Below are positions 1-11,630 of a stretch of DNA of 64,000 nucleotides, one piece after another; the first letter of the stretch is position 1, and each line of letters opens with the position of its first letter. The DNA is taken from positions 744,001 to 808,000 of the forward strand of contig NHZP01000003.1 of NCBI GenBank assembly GCA_003313425.1, in the 5' to 3' direction. The stretch is from Pseudopyrenochaeta lycopersici. Taxonomy: Eukaryota; Ascomycota; Dothideomycetes; Pleosporales; Pseudopyrenochaetaceae. The notes under the pieces were generated by a model. The model made no database searches and was not told the DNA's origin. It saw only the letters and a list, made by a program, of their open reading frames with translations. The position numbers were made by a program, and so were the translations under genes.

Positions 1-553
1 TCGCCGAACGTCGAAATATAGCAATGGAAGCAGACATGAACAATCATGACTTACTTGACAAGATCAAAGAAGCCATGGATGACAAACAAGCCGAGGTCGA
101 AGCGCTCGGCCACCGTGTGGCGCAAGCAGAAGAGGAGCTCGAGAAGCTACGTGAAATCACAAATACGCAGAAGAGCCAGAGCGATGCACAGATTGAGCGT
201 ATGGAAAAAGAGCTTTCGCGTATGCGCAGTGGTCTAGGCGAGTCGGTCCAACTGATGGTACAGCGCGAGATGGCTGTCAATATTGAGTATGTTCTTCCAT
301 TGTGTGTTCAAACTATAGATAATTTGCTAACGTGAGGAAAAGGTATGAGCAACTTCAACTGCGTGCCAATTCGCTCCGTGAAGAACTACACACAGAGATT
401 GAGCGTATGCTTGATGATATCGTTCGCTTCAAGTTGCACGTTCAACGATCGCTTGAGGAGTACGAGCAATTCATAGCTGATGAGGTGGAGAGGAGTTGCG
501 AAGAACAAGACTTGCTCGCTGAGGGTGGTGATGAGGAGATGGAAGACTCGTAA
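1..553 (+). CDS. ndc80: Kinetochore protein NDC80, C-terminal part (5' end outside window)
   Basis: Two exons are visible, 1..286 (open to the window edge) and 343..553. The intron 287-342 (GTATGT, branch TGCTAAC, AAG) joins them in phase 2. The product is almost entirely heptad-like coiled coil ([19 protein letters not shown], then [20 protein letters not shown]) and ends in an acidic tail. The order of coil, [13 protein letters not shown] and an acidic end resembles the tail of fungal Ndc80/HEC1, the subunit of the outer-kinetochore Ndc80 complex whose C-terminal coil pairs with Spc24-Spc25. The microtubule-binding calponin-homology head would lie upstream and cannot be checked here, so another coiled-coil protein is possible. 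There is an in-frame ATG at 24, but the frame is open upstream of it, so it is probably not the start. Confidence 0.65.
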
Positions 554-1009
554 CGCTTGTCCCATATGTGTGTTGAAGGCATGAAGTCATGAACGGCGTT
601 TATGTGATTTCGGGGAGTTTGGGGGTCCTAAGGATGTCGATGTCGAATCTGGCTTGCCTATCTGGTTGGATGCTCTACGCAACCCATGTTGGATATCTTC
701 GTGATGCTAGAACTGGAGTTGGGGAGAGCTGACTAGGGTTTGATGACGGCTGGCTTTTGAGATACCTTTTTCCTTTGGATTGTTTTTAGAATTTATTGCT
801 CATGTCTGTGCATTGGAACTATTGCTGATTGTATCTTATGTTTGTGCTCACAAAACCAGGTGGGCCGTGAAGAAGAAGATGATGATTGCTTGAATGTTGC
901 TAGCACTGCATGCTTGCCGAGCGGGGGACCCTGTCCGAGCTTTACCTCAAGCTCCATCGTGAGCAGTTGATTCGGAGCAGCACCCCGATGACTGCTTCAA
1001 ATAACAAAG
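554..1009. other. Intergenic: NDC80 3' end and FAR1-like promoter
   Basis: No coding or RNA feature is seen. The stretch should hold the 3' UTR of the upstream gene and the promoter and 5' UTR of the gene at 1010. The frame of that gene is closed by a stop at 989, so its first usable ATG is at 1010. Confidence 0.6.
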
Positions 1010-2455
1010 ATGCTCCACTCCCATGCTCACACCCTTCAGCAACGCGATGTAGTCTACAGTTCCCTCGCGCCTTCGCAACCAACATATCCCGCCTTCCCAG
1101 CATCAATCCATCACCTCGAACCTCCCAATGACCATGACGAGTCCTTCGAGCCGGACGAGGACGAACGCGCTCCTGCGCAGCAATCAAGCGCCCTTCATAA
1201 CCAGCCGCTAGGAGATGATAGACAGAACCCGAAGCAACTGCTTACAAGCACCCAACCTCCGCCAGCACCTCCACTAATGCGCAATGTCGCACCTCCAGGT
1301 CATTTCGACATGCTCCCTCCACCTAACTCGGCACATGGCTCCTGGCAGGCCTTGCACGATTATGCGCAATCGCACGCCTCAGAGCATGGCTACGCGCTCA
1401 GCATAAATACCACGGCCAAGAATCGCTCCCGCATAAAGCTCGCCTGTGTCTGCTACGGACAGCCGAAGAATACGCACAAGCTTACAGCAGAAACAAGAGT
1501 TAGGAAGAACAGGGTCAGCTATAAAACAGGATGCAAGATGTGGATTGAGGGCAAGAAACAGGACGATGGAACATGGCTGCTGAGGGTGGGCGAGCCGGTA
1601 CATAATCATCCGGGCCGGGCGAGTGAGGGGTGGGCGGTACAGAGGAAGAGGACCTGGGGTGTTGTTGGTGGAAGGATTGGGGTTGGTGGGGTCACGGCAA
1701 AGGAGGAACTGGCTAGGCTCAGTATCGCCGAAAGTAAGGACAGTGGAGAGCACGCAGAGGACAGGGGCGTAGAAGGACTAGAAGGCACATCGTTCCAATC
1801 ACCCCATAGGCCGAATCATAGTCTTGAGCGGGGAGGCATGGTCTGGAAGATTGTCGAGGAAGAGATGCTTCGCAAAGGCGAGCCGAACCAAGGACGCGAT
1901 CGGGGTGTCGGACGAACAGTCGAAGTTCTCCAAGCTCGACTACCTGGCATCTACATTTTCAAGCGCGATGTGTACAATATACGCGCCCAGATTAAAAGGG
2001 CGAGGAAGGCAGCAGATCCACAGGTCAATGAAGCAGTCCATGGCCACGACGGTGACGATGACAACGAGGACGCAGAAGCCGGCGGACAAGACGACGACGA
2101 CGGTCTCGAGTCTCCCAAAACTCCCCCAGCGAAAATGCCTACTCAACTCCATCCGCAAGCCAAGCCGCGAACCGAGCCATCCGCCACCGAAACCATTACC
2201 CCGTCATTACAAATCGACCCCTCACTCACTGCGGAAGGGAGCACAGTACCCATGCCAATGCCAATCCACGCACAATCCCAAGCCGTAGAGGCTGAGCTCG
2301 AACGACTGCGGCGAGAGAATGCAGAGCTACGTAGGCTGCTTACTGAGAAGACGAATGAAGTCAAAAAGCAGAGTATTGAAATTACCGGCTTGCGCACTCA
2401 GATGGATTACATTATGAATATGGGGCTGTCAAACGCGAGGGGTGGGATGGGATAA
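1010..2455 (+). CDS. FAR1-type DNA-binding domain protein
   Basis: Single exon, 481 aa. Residues about 110-202 form a FAR1/WRKY-GCM1-like zinc module. It has the tryptophan and tyrosine pattern SWQALHDYAQ, cysteines in LACVCYG and TGCKMW, and the closing H-x-H in EPVHNHPGR. A glycine-rich and acidic linker follows (a run of D/E near residue 350), then a C-terminal leucine-zipper-like coil (residues about 424-470, LERLRRENAELRRLLTEK). This layout suggests a nuclear regulator or a domesticated MULE-transposase DNA-binding domain; no transposase catalytic region is present. The start is fixed by an in-frame stop at 989. Target genes cannot be inferred. Confidence 0.75.
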   Translation: MLHSHAHTLQQRDVVYSSLAPSQPTYPAFPASIHHLEPPNDHDESFEPDEDERAPAQQSSALHNQPLGDDRQNPKQLLTSTQPPPAPPLMRNVAPPGHFDMLPPPNSAHGSWQALHDYAQSHASEHGYALSINTTAKNRSRIKLACVCYGQPKNTHKLTAETRVRKNRVSYKTGCKMWIEGKKQDDGTWLLRVGEPVHNHPGRASEGWAVQRKRTWGVVGGRIGVGGVTAKEELARLSIAESKDSGEHAEDRGVEGLEGTSFQSPHRPNHSLERGGMVWKIVEEEMLRKGEPNQGRDRGVGRTVEVLQARLPGIYIFKRDVYNIRAQIKRARKAADPQVNEAVHGHDGDDDNEDAEAGGQDDDDGLESPKTPPAKMPTQLHPQAKPRTEPSATETITPSLQIDPSLTAEGSTVPMPMPIHAQSQAVEAELERLRRENAELRRLLTEKTNEVKKQSIEITGLRTQMDYIMNMGLSNARGGMG

Positions 2456-2774
2456 GTGGTGGGGCGTCTTCGTTGATATGCATTGAAGGGCAGTATTTTC
2501 ATGTCAAGTATTATAGATTACCGAGATACCCCAGCTCCTTCATCGTCGTCTTAGATATTCAGGAATTCAGCGTTTTTCGCTGCTAATTTCTATGTCGTAA
2601 AAGTATGAGAGAATGTGGTTATTAAACCAGAATTATCCTCATGACATACCTCGTCTCGTTCAAATCGAGTGCCATTATGCTTGGCACTCTAGGTTTCTCC
2701 AGCTTTTTTTTTTCGGCTGTGAGAAGATTCCCCTATTTCGAAGACCAGCACAGCTGGCGAATCCGCCCTGCCTC
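2456..2774. other. Intergenic between convergent genes
   Basis: Holds the 3' UTRs of two genes pointing at each other. A short poly-T run lies near 2704-2713. Nothing else was recognised. Confidence 0.6.
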
Positions 2775-4055
2775 CTATGCTGCCGGTTTCCGTCCGTAAA
2801 TAACTACTACCTCAAAGTAGGCATGCACTTTTCTCTCCTTCAGCCCAGTCTTGAACTTTGCTATAAACACGTGCGCCTCCTCCAAACTCCACTGCATAAC
2901 CTTTGTCAGCAGGAACAGTGCCCAGCCCTCGGCTCCTTGGGTACAATGCAAGAGATTCCAGCGCCCCAGCTCTTTCATATGCGGATCTGCTGGCCAGCCA
3001 TTTACGGGGACTTTGTACACTTGCTCGACGACGTCGGTGAAGCCTGTGTTTCTGATGTACGAGGACAGATTCCAGACCTCGAAGAAGGATTTGCCAAACT
3101 TTTCTGAGGCGTCGTGGAACACATCGGACCATTGCGAGAGGACGTGATCTGGAGTCAGAGTGCCATCGTCGGATTTGAATTGGATGCTTATTTCGAGGTG
3201 GTGCAGATAGCCGCCTGGTCGTAAGCCGTTGAAGATCTGAGCGTATAGCGCTGGCCAGTCTGCTATGCTGCCGTATAGGCCACGGATGTTGACAAAGTCA
3301 AAGTGGGCAGGCGGGTAAGTCCAGGGAGATGTGACGTCGTCAATCTCGAATTTGCAGTTTGGAGGGGTGAAGGAGGGTTGGATGGGAGAGAAGTCGACAC
3401 CGATGACTTCAGCGCCGGGGTGCTCATCTGCCATGTCCATGCACCATATACCTGTACCACAACCAAGATCTATTACTCTCGTTGGGTTTTCGATAGGTGC
3501 TAGATGGAGTTTCTGGTGAAGCAGGATCAGGAACATGTGGTGTGCAATGTCGAGTTGGTCCTTTTGGACTTCGTCATCTGGGCCCCAGTATTCGCCTTCT
3601 CGGAACTTGTGGTATCGACGGCCATTCTCATAGCGATGTCTCCATATTGTGGAAGGTATTGAAGTTGTGTCACTCAAATCATCTTCGTCGCCATAGGCCG
3701 AGTCTGATTCGTCTGAGTTGGTCGTCTCCTAGATTAGGTCAGCAACAAGGCGGCATCTTGATTCAACGCTTTCATGTTTTCTTCGCTCCTAACAATGCTG
3801 GTTACGGCTCTTGAGAGCGCATAGCTATAAGATACTTACAGCTGTGACAACGGGATTGATTTGCTGTGCTGTAGCTGATGCACGGTCCAAGGATGCTGCT
3901 GCTGTGGTTGTCGGAACACCAGAAGCTTCATCCAGTTTCGATACAGGTACTTCAGTGACGCTTTCTTGGACAGTTCCACTTAAGTCTATAAGAGCTTTTT
4001 TGGGGGGCGATGTAGACTCCCGCACCTTCCCTCTCCCTTTTCCAGATGCCGACAT
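2775..4055 (-). CDS. LaeA-like SAM-dependent methyltransferase
   Basis: Exons 4055..3840 and 3728..2775 join in phase 0 across an intron 3839-3729 (GTAAGT..TAG), giving 388-389 aa. After a low-complexity acidic N-terminus comes the conserved WRHRYENGRRYHKFREGEYW block, then SAM motif I VIDLGCGTGIW (residues about 157-167) with the acidic residue at GVDF and later LRPGGYLHHLE. This is the LaeA/UMTA Rossmann methyltransferase family of fungi, whose founding member controls secondary metabolism; most paralogues have unknown substrates. The start at 4055 is preferred over an in-frame ATG at 4160, because the extra 35 residues look untranslated. The gene is divergent from a cytochrome P450 at 5067, so the two share about 1 kb of promoter. 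An orthologue of LaeA itself cannot be claimed. Confidence 0.85.
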
Positions 4056-5066
4056 GGTCGGCGGTGCTTTCAACCGTTCGAGGCGGGCACACGAAGCAAC
4101 TGCGCCGCAGGCATACAGAGCCCACTCGGAGCAGGCGCCAGTTGGTGAGGCGAAAGGCAAGATTTTGGCGTGCTTTCAAAGCGCTTCCCTTGAACGCCTT
4201 GACCCGGATTGAGGTGTGAAGTGAAAAGCGAAACAAAGAAAAAGTTCCCAAGCAGACGGGGACTCGCGGAGTGATAGTCTCTAGGACGTGGGAAGATAAT
4301 CAAAAGAAGCAATACTGACTCCAGGACCCTGGTTGTTAGTGTGGAACGGTCATGCATTGCGATGCGACCGTCGACGTGCATGGACGGATGAAAAACGTGG
4401 CTTTGGGCTGGTGTTCTGCGGACTCGGCCACATCGAGTATAGGAAGTTTGGTGGGCTCATGGACATCACGGGTTTGCATCGTCGCATCACCCAACTAGAT
4501 GGCGGTTTGCAGTCGCATTGCCATGGATGGGGTCCCTTGTAGCCGCTCTCCCTGCCATGGGCTGCCCATGAGAAGTATCATGTCACTACGACTCTGGCAC
4601 GAGCCGCAAAGTTGTTCAGCGTGTTGGTGTCGTTGATGGAAGCAGATCTGGGCGCATTGGCACGAAAGACGCTAATGCATACGATCTAACGCACCAGCGC
4701 CCTGACCAGCCCATTGCGGTTGCTTCGCCGTTCTTGTGGTCAACACAGTTGGCGACATGTGGAGAAGAGACTGACAATGTGAATGGCCCGGATGCGGCCC
4801 CGATCCTCAGGGTTTGACGGTCAATCCGCTCATTGCGCTCTCTGCCCTGCCAGCGCATGCGCACCACGCCTTCCCCGACGAACCATCCGTCAGGTAAGTG
4901 AAAGGCTTCATGTAAACCTGCATGGGATGTTGACCAGCCCACTAGTTCCGCATTGTGCGCGCGGGATCAGTGCCCCGCCGACGGCTTGAACGACGGTCTT
5001 GTTTACCATCTGTCATCAACCACTGTGGAGCACTCCTAATCCTTCAATCGACTCGGCATCCCAGCC
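4056..5066. promoter_or_regulatory. Shared divergent promoter, methyltransferase and P450
   Basis: About 1 kb separates the two divergent start codons and contains only short overlapping frames with no protein-like composition. It must contain both promoters. I recognise no specific operator. Confidence 0.5.
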
Positions 5067-6873
5067 ATGGAACCGGAGGCGTTGAACACACCGCTGGACA
5101 ATGTCTTGCAGCGCCTTCTGCCCATCCTCGTCTTCTTCGTGGGCTATCTCGCCATTGGACGCTTTCGGGAATATCGGCGCTTGAGGCACTTCAAAGGCCC
5201 ATTTTCGTCCGGTATCTCCTGGTGGTGGCACTCAAAGGCGGTGATAAGTGGCCGCTCTCACGAGTACTACGGCGACGTCACTGAGAAATACGGTATGTGC
5301 AAGGCTGCTGTTTGCCGTAGGGAAAGGCCATCGCTGATGGTAAACTTGAGGACCCATTGCCAGAGTCGCACCAAACCATCTCATCACCTCGGATCCTGAC
5401 ACTTGGGCCAAGATCAACGCAGCACGGTCGCCGTATCGGAGGGCGCCGTGGTACTATCATGCCGCTCGATTTGAGCCTGGGAAGGACAATGTGTTTACGG
5501 AATGTGACAACGATCGCCACGACGCTAGGAGGAAGAAGATGGCCGCAGGTGTAAGAATAGTGATGGCCGAATGACTTCAACAACATCAAAGTTCCTGCCC
5601 TCGCAGCTGCAAAGCCATGCAAAGGCCTCAAGGTTCTGTTTGGCGAAGCAGTGGAACACGGTTAGCTAACGAATCCCAGTACTCCGGCAAAGAAAATCCT
5701 ACACTTGAACCCACCATTGACACCCACGTGAACGAGCTGGTAGATCTGATACGCAAATATGCAGCCCCTGCAGCTTCATCCAAACCCTCGACACCCATGG
5801 ACCTTGCCAAGAAGATACCATTTTTCACATTGGATGTAATCAGCCACGTCGGGCTGGGAACGCCTTTTGGGGATCTAAAAGCCGATGAAGATGTCAAGGA
5901 CTACTTGAAGTCAAGCGAAGAAGGTCTAAAGATTGGTAACACAGCATTTGCCATGGGTGTAGGCTGGCTGAGAAATACACCAATCATTGGCCCTGCCATC
6001 AGCCCCTCGGAGAAGGACGCCTCAGGCTTCGGCAGGATGATGGCAGAGGCGCGGAAAATCATCAATGGGCGTACCGCGAGGTCTACTGAGGAGAAATCCG
6101 ACATGTTTGCTTCTTTTGTGCGGAATGGAGTATCGGGCGATGATTTGTTTCAAGAAGTTTTTGAGCAGATTGTTGCAGGATCAGACACGACGGCCGCTGC
6201 TATCCGGATCATTTTGCTCTACACCATAAGCCACCCTCGGGTATGCGCCAAGTTGCAGGCTGAGATTGATGAAACTGTCAACCGTGTTGCGCCCTCAGGC
6301 GTGATACCGGATGCAGAGGCGCGCCATCTGCCATATCTGGGCGCTGTCATTCGCGAAGGACTACGAGTGAGTGGTATCCCAAAGAACTTCAGCCTCTACT
6401 CCACGAGCGCCCACTAATTCCCCTCCTAGATCCATCCACCAGTCCTGAATCTCTTCTCTCGCATCACGCCAGACACCGGCGATGTCATGACAGTCGACAA
6501 CAAAGAATACCACATCCCCGGCGGCACTCTAATCGGTTACTCGGGCTGGCATATGCACCGCAACAATCGCGCCCTGTACGGCTCCGATGCCCACGTCTTC
6601 CGGCCTGAGCGCTGGCTACTCGATGAGAGCATCCCCGGATCCAAGGCCCGCCTCGCACAAATGATCAAGACCAACGACATGATTTTCGGGTACGGAAGAT
6701 GGGTGTGTCTCGGGAAAAATGTTGCTTTAATTGAGATCCAAAAGTGCATCTTTGAGCTGCTTAGACACTTTGACTTTGCGCTTACGGATCCGCTTCAACC
6801 GTGGAAGATGCATAATTCCTTGGGCTTACTGGAGATTAAGGATATGTGGGTTGATGTTACGACGAGAGAATGA
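5067..6873 (+). CDS. Cytochrome P450 monooxygenase (pisatin-demethylase-like)
   Basis: Four exons, 5067..5292, 5351..5550, 5680..6366 and 6430..6873, all in phase, give 518 aa. An N-terminal membrane anchor (LLPILVFFVGYLAIG) indicates an ER protein. The I-helix AGSDTTA, the K-helix ExxR in REGLR, the FRPERW block and the haem-ligand loop FGYGRWVCLG (Cys at about residue 464) are all present, so it should be an active haem monooxygenase using P450 reductase. General similarity is to the fungal CYP families that include pisatin demethylase and O-demethylases; the substrate is unknown. The intron at 5551-5679 is longer (129 nt) than the others. The neighbouring divergent methyltransferase hints at linked metabolism, but no backbone synthase is present in the window. 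Confidence 0.92.
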
Positions 6874-7130
6874 TGATGACGTAGTGAGGGGGAATGATCT
6901 GAAAGCATCTACAGCCTTGCGTTCACAAGCGAAACCATATAGACTCCCGACATGACAATATGATAGATGATTTCTCACCAGTGTGGACACGTCAATGCAA
7001 AGACTTCTACTCATGCAACCTTCGTATTCTTCGTAATTCATCGTTATTAGGGCAGTGCTAAAGCCAGGGTATATGCAAAGGAGATCTCAATCTGAACCAA
7101 CGTGATTCCGCCGCTCTAACATTCTCGGGC

Positions 7131-8676
7131 TCACTTGCTCACTGGTGCAGGCGCTGTCTCTGGAATCTGGCCCTTTGGCTCAGGCAGGTGCGAGACACTG
7201 GGCAAGTCCGATACCGCAGCCTGCGTCTCCGCAGTCTCCTTGCCATCGGCGATGATCAAGGGAGATTTAGGGGTTTCCTTCTCGCCGTCGATGGGCTTCT
7301 CTGCGGGTTGCGAGGCTGTCTTTGCCTTATCGCCAAAGATGGAATCGGCATCCTCGTTGACGGAAGAGGCGCTACTTGCACGTGCCGAGTCGGCTGCTTC
7401 AGCAGCAAGACGCTCATTCTCGAGGCGGACTTCACGGCCGCGCTTGTGGCAGTACCAGAATACGAACAGGAGCACTATCAAGCATTAGCTTTGTACTTTT
7501 TTCAACGCACAGATACAGGTTAGACGTACCAAAGACGGCCAAGCTCATAATTACATTCGTTCCCACCACCAAAGCCGGGAAGCGGAGTTTGAGGAAGCTC
7601 ACAATACTCCTTAGCGCTGTCGCAACAGCACCTTGTGCCGTCACCAAGCTCTTCAGAGTCGGGATGGAAGGGATCTTTGATCTCTTGCTCTTGCTTCCTC
7701 CAGCGGCTGTCTTGGCATCGTAACCTGGCTTCTCTGCCGACGCTGCAAGCAGCTCGGGCCCCAGGGTAGCTGTGAGCTTGGCTGGCAGACTCTTGACGAG
7801 GTTTTGTAGGAATGGAGGCAGACTACCATACATCTTCTTTAGCTGGTTGTCGTAGTCAGTAAAGAGTTTCTCGAGGTCGTTGTAGGCGGTGGGCACGCCA
7901 TTGACAACGTCTTTGAGGACCTGAGTGAACTTGTTCAGGAGCTCTTCGGACTCTTTACTGAAGGAGAAGACGCGGTTGTTGACAGCCGAGAGATTGAGCT
8001 GGTCAAGAATGTCAGTCAGCTCCTTGTCTTCTTTCTGCGCTTCGGTGAGCTCTGGGTTCTTGGAGGCTGAGGCAGCAGAAAGTAGGTCGTCGGCGAGCTG
8101 CGCTCTGTCCTTGTCGGTAACGGCAGCCTTCTTCTTGTCTTTGTTTCCATCCTTCTTGTTGAACTTGGGCAGGGAAAAGTACGACATGACGCTCTTCTTC
8201 CTGCCTAAGCCGCCATCCTTCGCCTTCTCTTTGCCCTTGTCACTAGTGTCAGCAGTTGTCTCCGGCGGACTCAGAGGCAGCGCAACTTTATCTGCACCAT
8301 CCAGAAGCGCTTCTTGCGCGTCTCTGCCGACCTTCCTCTCGCCATTATCATCAGTCACTTCGACCGGCCGGGTCGGTAGCGGTGGAGCGGGTCCCTCGGG
8401 CTCGTCTGCAATGGCAGCAAGGCGCTCAAGGAACTTCTGATCCTCTTCGTCGAGGACTGGTTCGGCGGCTGGTTCATCGCTGGGCTCGGTAACGGTGGGG
8501 GCGGGCGGGGAGTTGGCAGGTTCGCTGGGGCCAGCTGCAGCTTCTTCCACTTTGGGAGGTTCAGAGATTTTGTGCGCCTCCTGAGGCTCTTGGGGCTCTT
8601 GCTTGGTAGGTTTCGAGTCGCTTTGAGGAATTAGCTGCTTCGAGTGTCGGCGCAATTTCTGGAGATAGGATGCCAT
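7131..8676 (-). CDS. Uncharacterised single-pass membrane protein
   Basis: Exons 8676..7530 and 7474..7131 join in phase 1 across an intron 7529-7475 (GTACGT..TAG), giving 496 aa. The N-terminal 150 residues are proline- and acid-rich and probably disordered. A basic patch (KFNKKDGNKDKKK) and a helical region around LLNKFTQVLKDVVNGVPTAYN follow. One strong membrane segment (VVGTNVIMSLAVF continuing into VLLFVFWYCHKRG) is split exactly by the intron, which supports the join. The tail is charged and disordered. I recognise no enzyme motif. The family looks fungus-specific, and its function is not known to me. Confidence 0.75.
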
Positions 8677-9723
8677 CGTGGTGTATGCTATTGTGTTTGT
8701 CGTGGGTAGGGGTTTAGCTGACAGGAATGCTCGCGAAGCTTAAATAATTAATCTCAAAAGTAGTCACCCAACCAGCTGGTCCCTGGGGCGATCTTCTGTG
8801 CTCAACGACGGTACACAACGTCGTCGTGGCGTTGTTGTCAGTCTTGATTGCAGGCCGCGTCCAAGAAATAGTGCGTCATCGGCAGGGATTATTGATCTAG
8901 AGCTTGCGTCGACGCATGGGGCAATGCGCTAACATCTTTGGCATGTGCAACATCCCTCACCTATTTCCGCGTCTTTCATCTCAGCCACGGGAAGATCTCA
9001 GACATGCATAGACAGTAGCCCAAGCAAGCATATTGCCTGCGCCTCTGTGCAGAACTGCCGTATGGTCGTAAAAGCCTCAATGTGATCTTCCAAGGGTTCT
9101 ACTTCTTAGCGTCCTCACTGTATATGCTGGTAATACAAAGGCGATTTCATTAGCTGCGTTAATTCTTACTTCAATTGGATATACATAGGTCCTTGCATCG
9201 TGATTTCTGTCTATTTATTAGTTATCGTTCTTCATTGATGCTTTAAGTTCCTACTTTTACATTGTCGAGTTTGCACGGACAAGGAGGACATAGACATGGT
9301 ATCTGCAACCTTCTGCATCTGTCTGTCTACATATTGTCTCTCTCTAGTAACCCTGACCGAGGGGAATTAGGGAGGTGTACACTACCGCAGGCTAGTGTCA
9401 AAACCTAGGGGAGGTAAATTGGCAATGTTTAGAGACCTGCACGTCCGTATATGGGCAATCTCTTTTTCGGCTTCGTCGCTCTTATAAACCCCATCTCTAC
9501 TAATAACATCGTTAAGTAATTTCTCTTACGCGCATTCTTGATACGCCCTTGCTCTTTGTGGCCTCGCTTGAAATTGACAACCATCCCAAGACTTTCTTTG
9601 CCCAGTTCCTTCACCTTCGACTACTACATTGGTCCACACGGCACAACACATCTTCAAAAACCACGGTGTCACACTTCATATTAGTAACGCACACAATAAA
9701 TCCAAACACATCGTTCCATCAAC
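8677..9723. other. Intergenic, divergent promoters
   Basis: About 1 kb between divergent genes. It is pyrimidine-rich near 9560-9700, just ahead of the start at 9724. No RNA gene, repeat or further ORF of substance was found. Confidence 0.5.
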
Positions 9724-11215
9724 ATGACTGACCCGACTCTGGGCCTCGACGGTAAGCACCCCTAAATCGCTTCATCTACGCACTTCGCTGAAACCCCTTG
9801 TAGGTAACAAGCCTATGGATAGGTTGAACATTGAGGGCAACATGAGTGATGCTGAATTAAGCATTTGTGGCGATTATGCTGAACCCATAGACTATACTGA
9901 AGTGCTGGAAGAAGTAGGCAATCAAAAACGTTCTTCCGACTAGAACTAACCTAAGGTAGCCCGATGACGACGATTTCAGGCTCGACTACTTCGATGGCGT
10001 CGTCAATGCAGACAACAAAGCTAAGGACAATGCTAAAGGCTACGATTCCGCGTTTGAGGGCACCATTGCCGGCCAGAAGCGCAAGCGTGCCAATATCGCC
10101 TTCTCCAAGCCTAGTGATGTCCCCCACCAGCAGTCATCCGCGCACATACAGGTTGATCGCGCCGAGTCCTTCATCTTGGATGAGGACGACGGTTTCCTCA
10201 AAAAGCAGTCTGCACGTATCCCCGGTACCTTTGGCCGTCGCAACCGCCGGAAGGGCGAGAGCCTACCAGCCTATCACAAGCGTGTCTCCCATGAGTTGGA
10301 CTCCGATGACGAGCTCATGTTGCAGATGCGTAAGAAGGGCTTCAGTGATCGCCAGATTGCCGAAAAACTCGCCCAAGATGGCCGTGTTCGCTATGACCAA
10401 AAGTCTATTTCCACCCGCATCTCGCGCATTCGCCTTGCTCAAGCTGAGAACGTTGACTTCCTTCTTAGGGAGGGATACAAAGAGTGGGAGTTCCACGATG
10501 TAAGTTTTAACCGCACCAAGGTCGTTGGAACGTACCTTACTGACATCCATATTAGGACTGCCTCCTAGTGCAGGCTCACGCTCTTGCTGACATCGAGATC
10601 AACTATGAGATTGAGCGAATTCGCGCCTGGCGCTTCCGGAAGGTGTCTGAGCACATGCGTCGTCTTGACAAGGACGCTATCTTCTCCGCCACGGCTTGCC
10701 GCGAGCGGTACAGTGCTCTCATGGACGGCACCGCTCGCATTCCTACTGACATGGACGACGATCCTGAAGCTCGTCGAACCGAGATGAAGGCCTACCGCGA
10801 GTCTCGCGAACAAGCCCGCTACAAAGAGCAAGAAGAACAAGATGCCAAGGAAGCTCTCGAGCGAAAAGCAAAGGACGAGATAAAGTCCCGCAATGCACAA
10901 AAGGCTGAAGAGATAGCCAGCAAGCGTGCCGCCAGGGAAATTGAGAAAGCTGAGCGCGCGATGAATCGTGCCACCAAAGCCCAGCTGCGCGCCCAGCAGT
11001 CTCTCGAGAACCAAGACGCAAAAGCACAACGCAACGCACAAATCAAGAAACAGAATGCCGAGAAGGAGGCAAAGAAGGCGAAGGGTAAGCATTCAGTGAA
11101 CACCAACGTAACGCTGATACTTACAGGACCCAGGAAAGTCGCCGCCGGGACACCAGACCCGCGGGGCTACCTCCCCCACGAGGACTTCGTCAAGTTGAGC
11201 ACAGGCAGCAAGTGA
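9724..11215 (+). CDS. Putative nuclear helix-turn-helix/SANT-like protein
   Basis: Five exons, 9724..9751, 9804..9913, 9960..10499, 10556..11084 and 11127..11215, all phase-consistent, give 431 aa with introns of 42-56 nt. An acidic N-terminus leads to a basic stretch (FGRRNRRKGESLPAYHKR) and then a helix-turn-helix-like segment (MLQMRKKGFSDRQIAEKL followed by KSISTRISRIR). A second block, WRFRKVSEHMRRLDKDAIF with TACRERYSALM, resembles a Myb/SANT helix pair. The last 130 residues are a long Lys/Glu/Ala helix. The pattern suggests a chromatin or DNA-binding protein; that role is inferred only. The tiny first exon (28 nt) is supported by phase and by the GTAAGC..TAG intron. Confidence 0.75.
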
Positions 11216-11630
11216 GGATGAGGCACTAATGGTTGGTATGGTTTGAAGCGGCCAGGATATCCTCAGTGTACTTGAGGCCACTGAGTTACGCAATACGCCA
11301 GAAAGCGAATTAAAGCATATGCTTGCACCCAAAGCAGCATATAAATGCTAATTCACCACACTTGGACAATTGAACAGCTACAGTACGCATTTCACGATGA
11401 AATAATGCTCGTTTGTATGCTTGTATCCATCATAATCATACATGGTATATCTCGCCCATGATCCACAATGAACAGAAGGTATCCTAGGTATGCTGTCCCA
11501 ATAGCTAAGAGTTATTATGCTTGCTGTCTCGAACCTCTTCCCGTTCCAATCTCCACCCAAGCGCCAGACGCCGATATCGGATCAATTCGTTCAGGGTTCC
11601 ATCAGCCCAGTTGTTCATATCACCCAGCGT
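11216..11630. other. Intergenic between convergent genes
   Basis: The 3' UTRs of two convergent genes. Only short frames without protein character are seen. Confidence 0.5.

Noticed and set aside
4333..4989. Short frames in the methyltransferase/P450 promoter
   Set aside because: All are under 110 codons, overlap each other on both strands and resemble no protein family.
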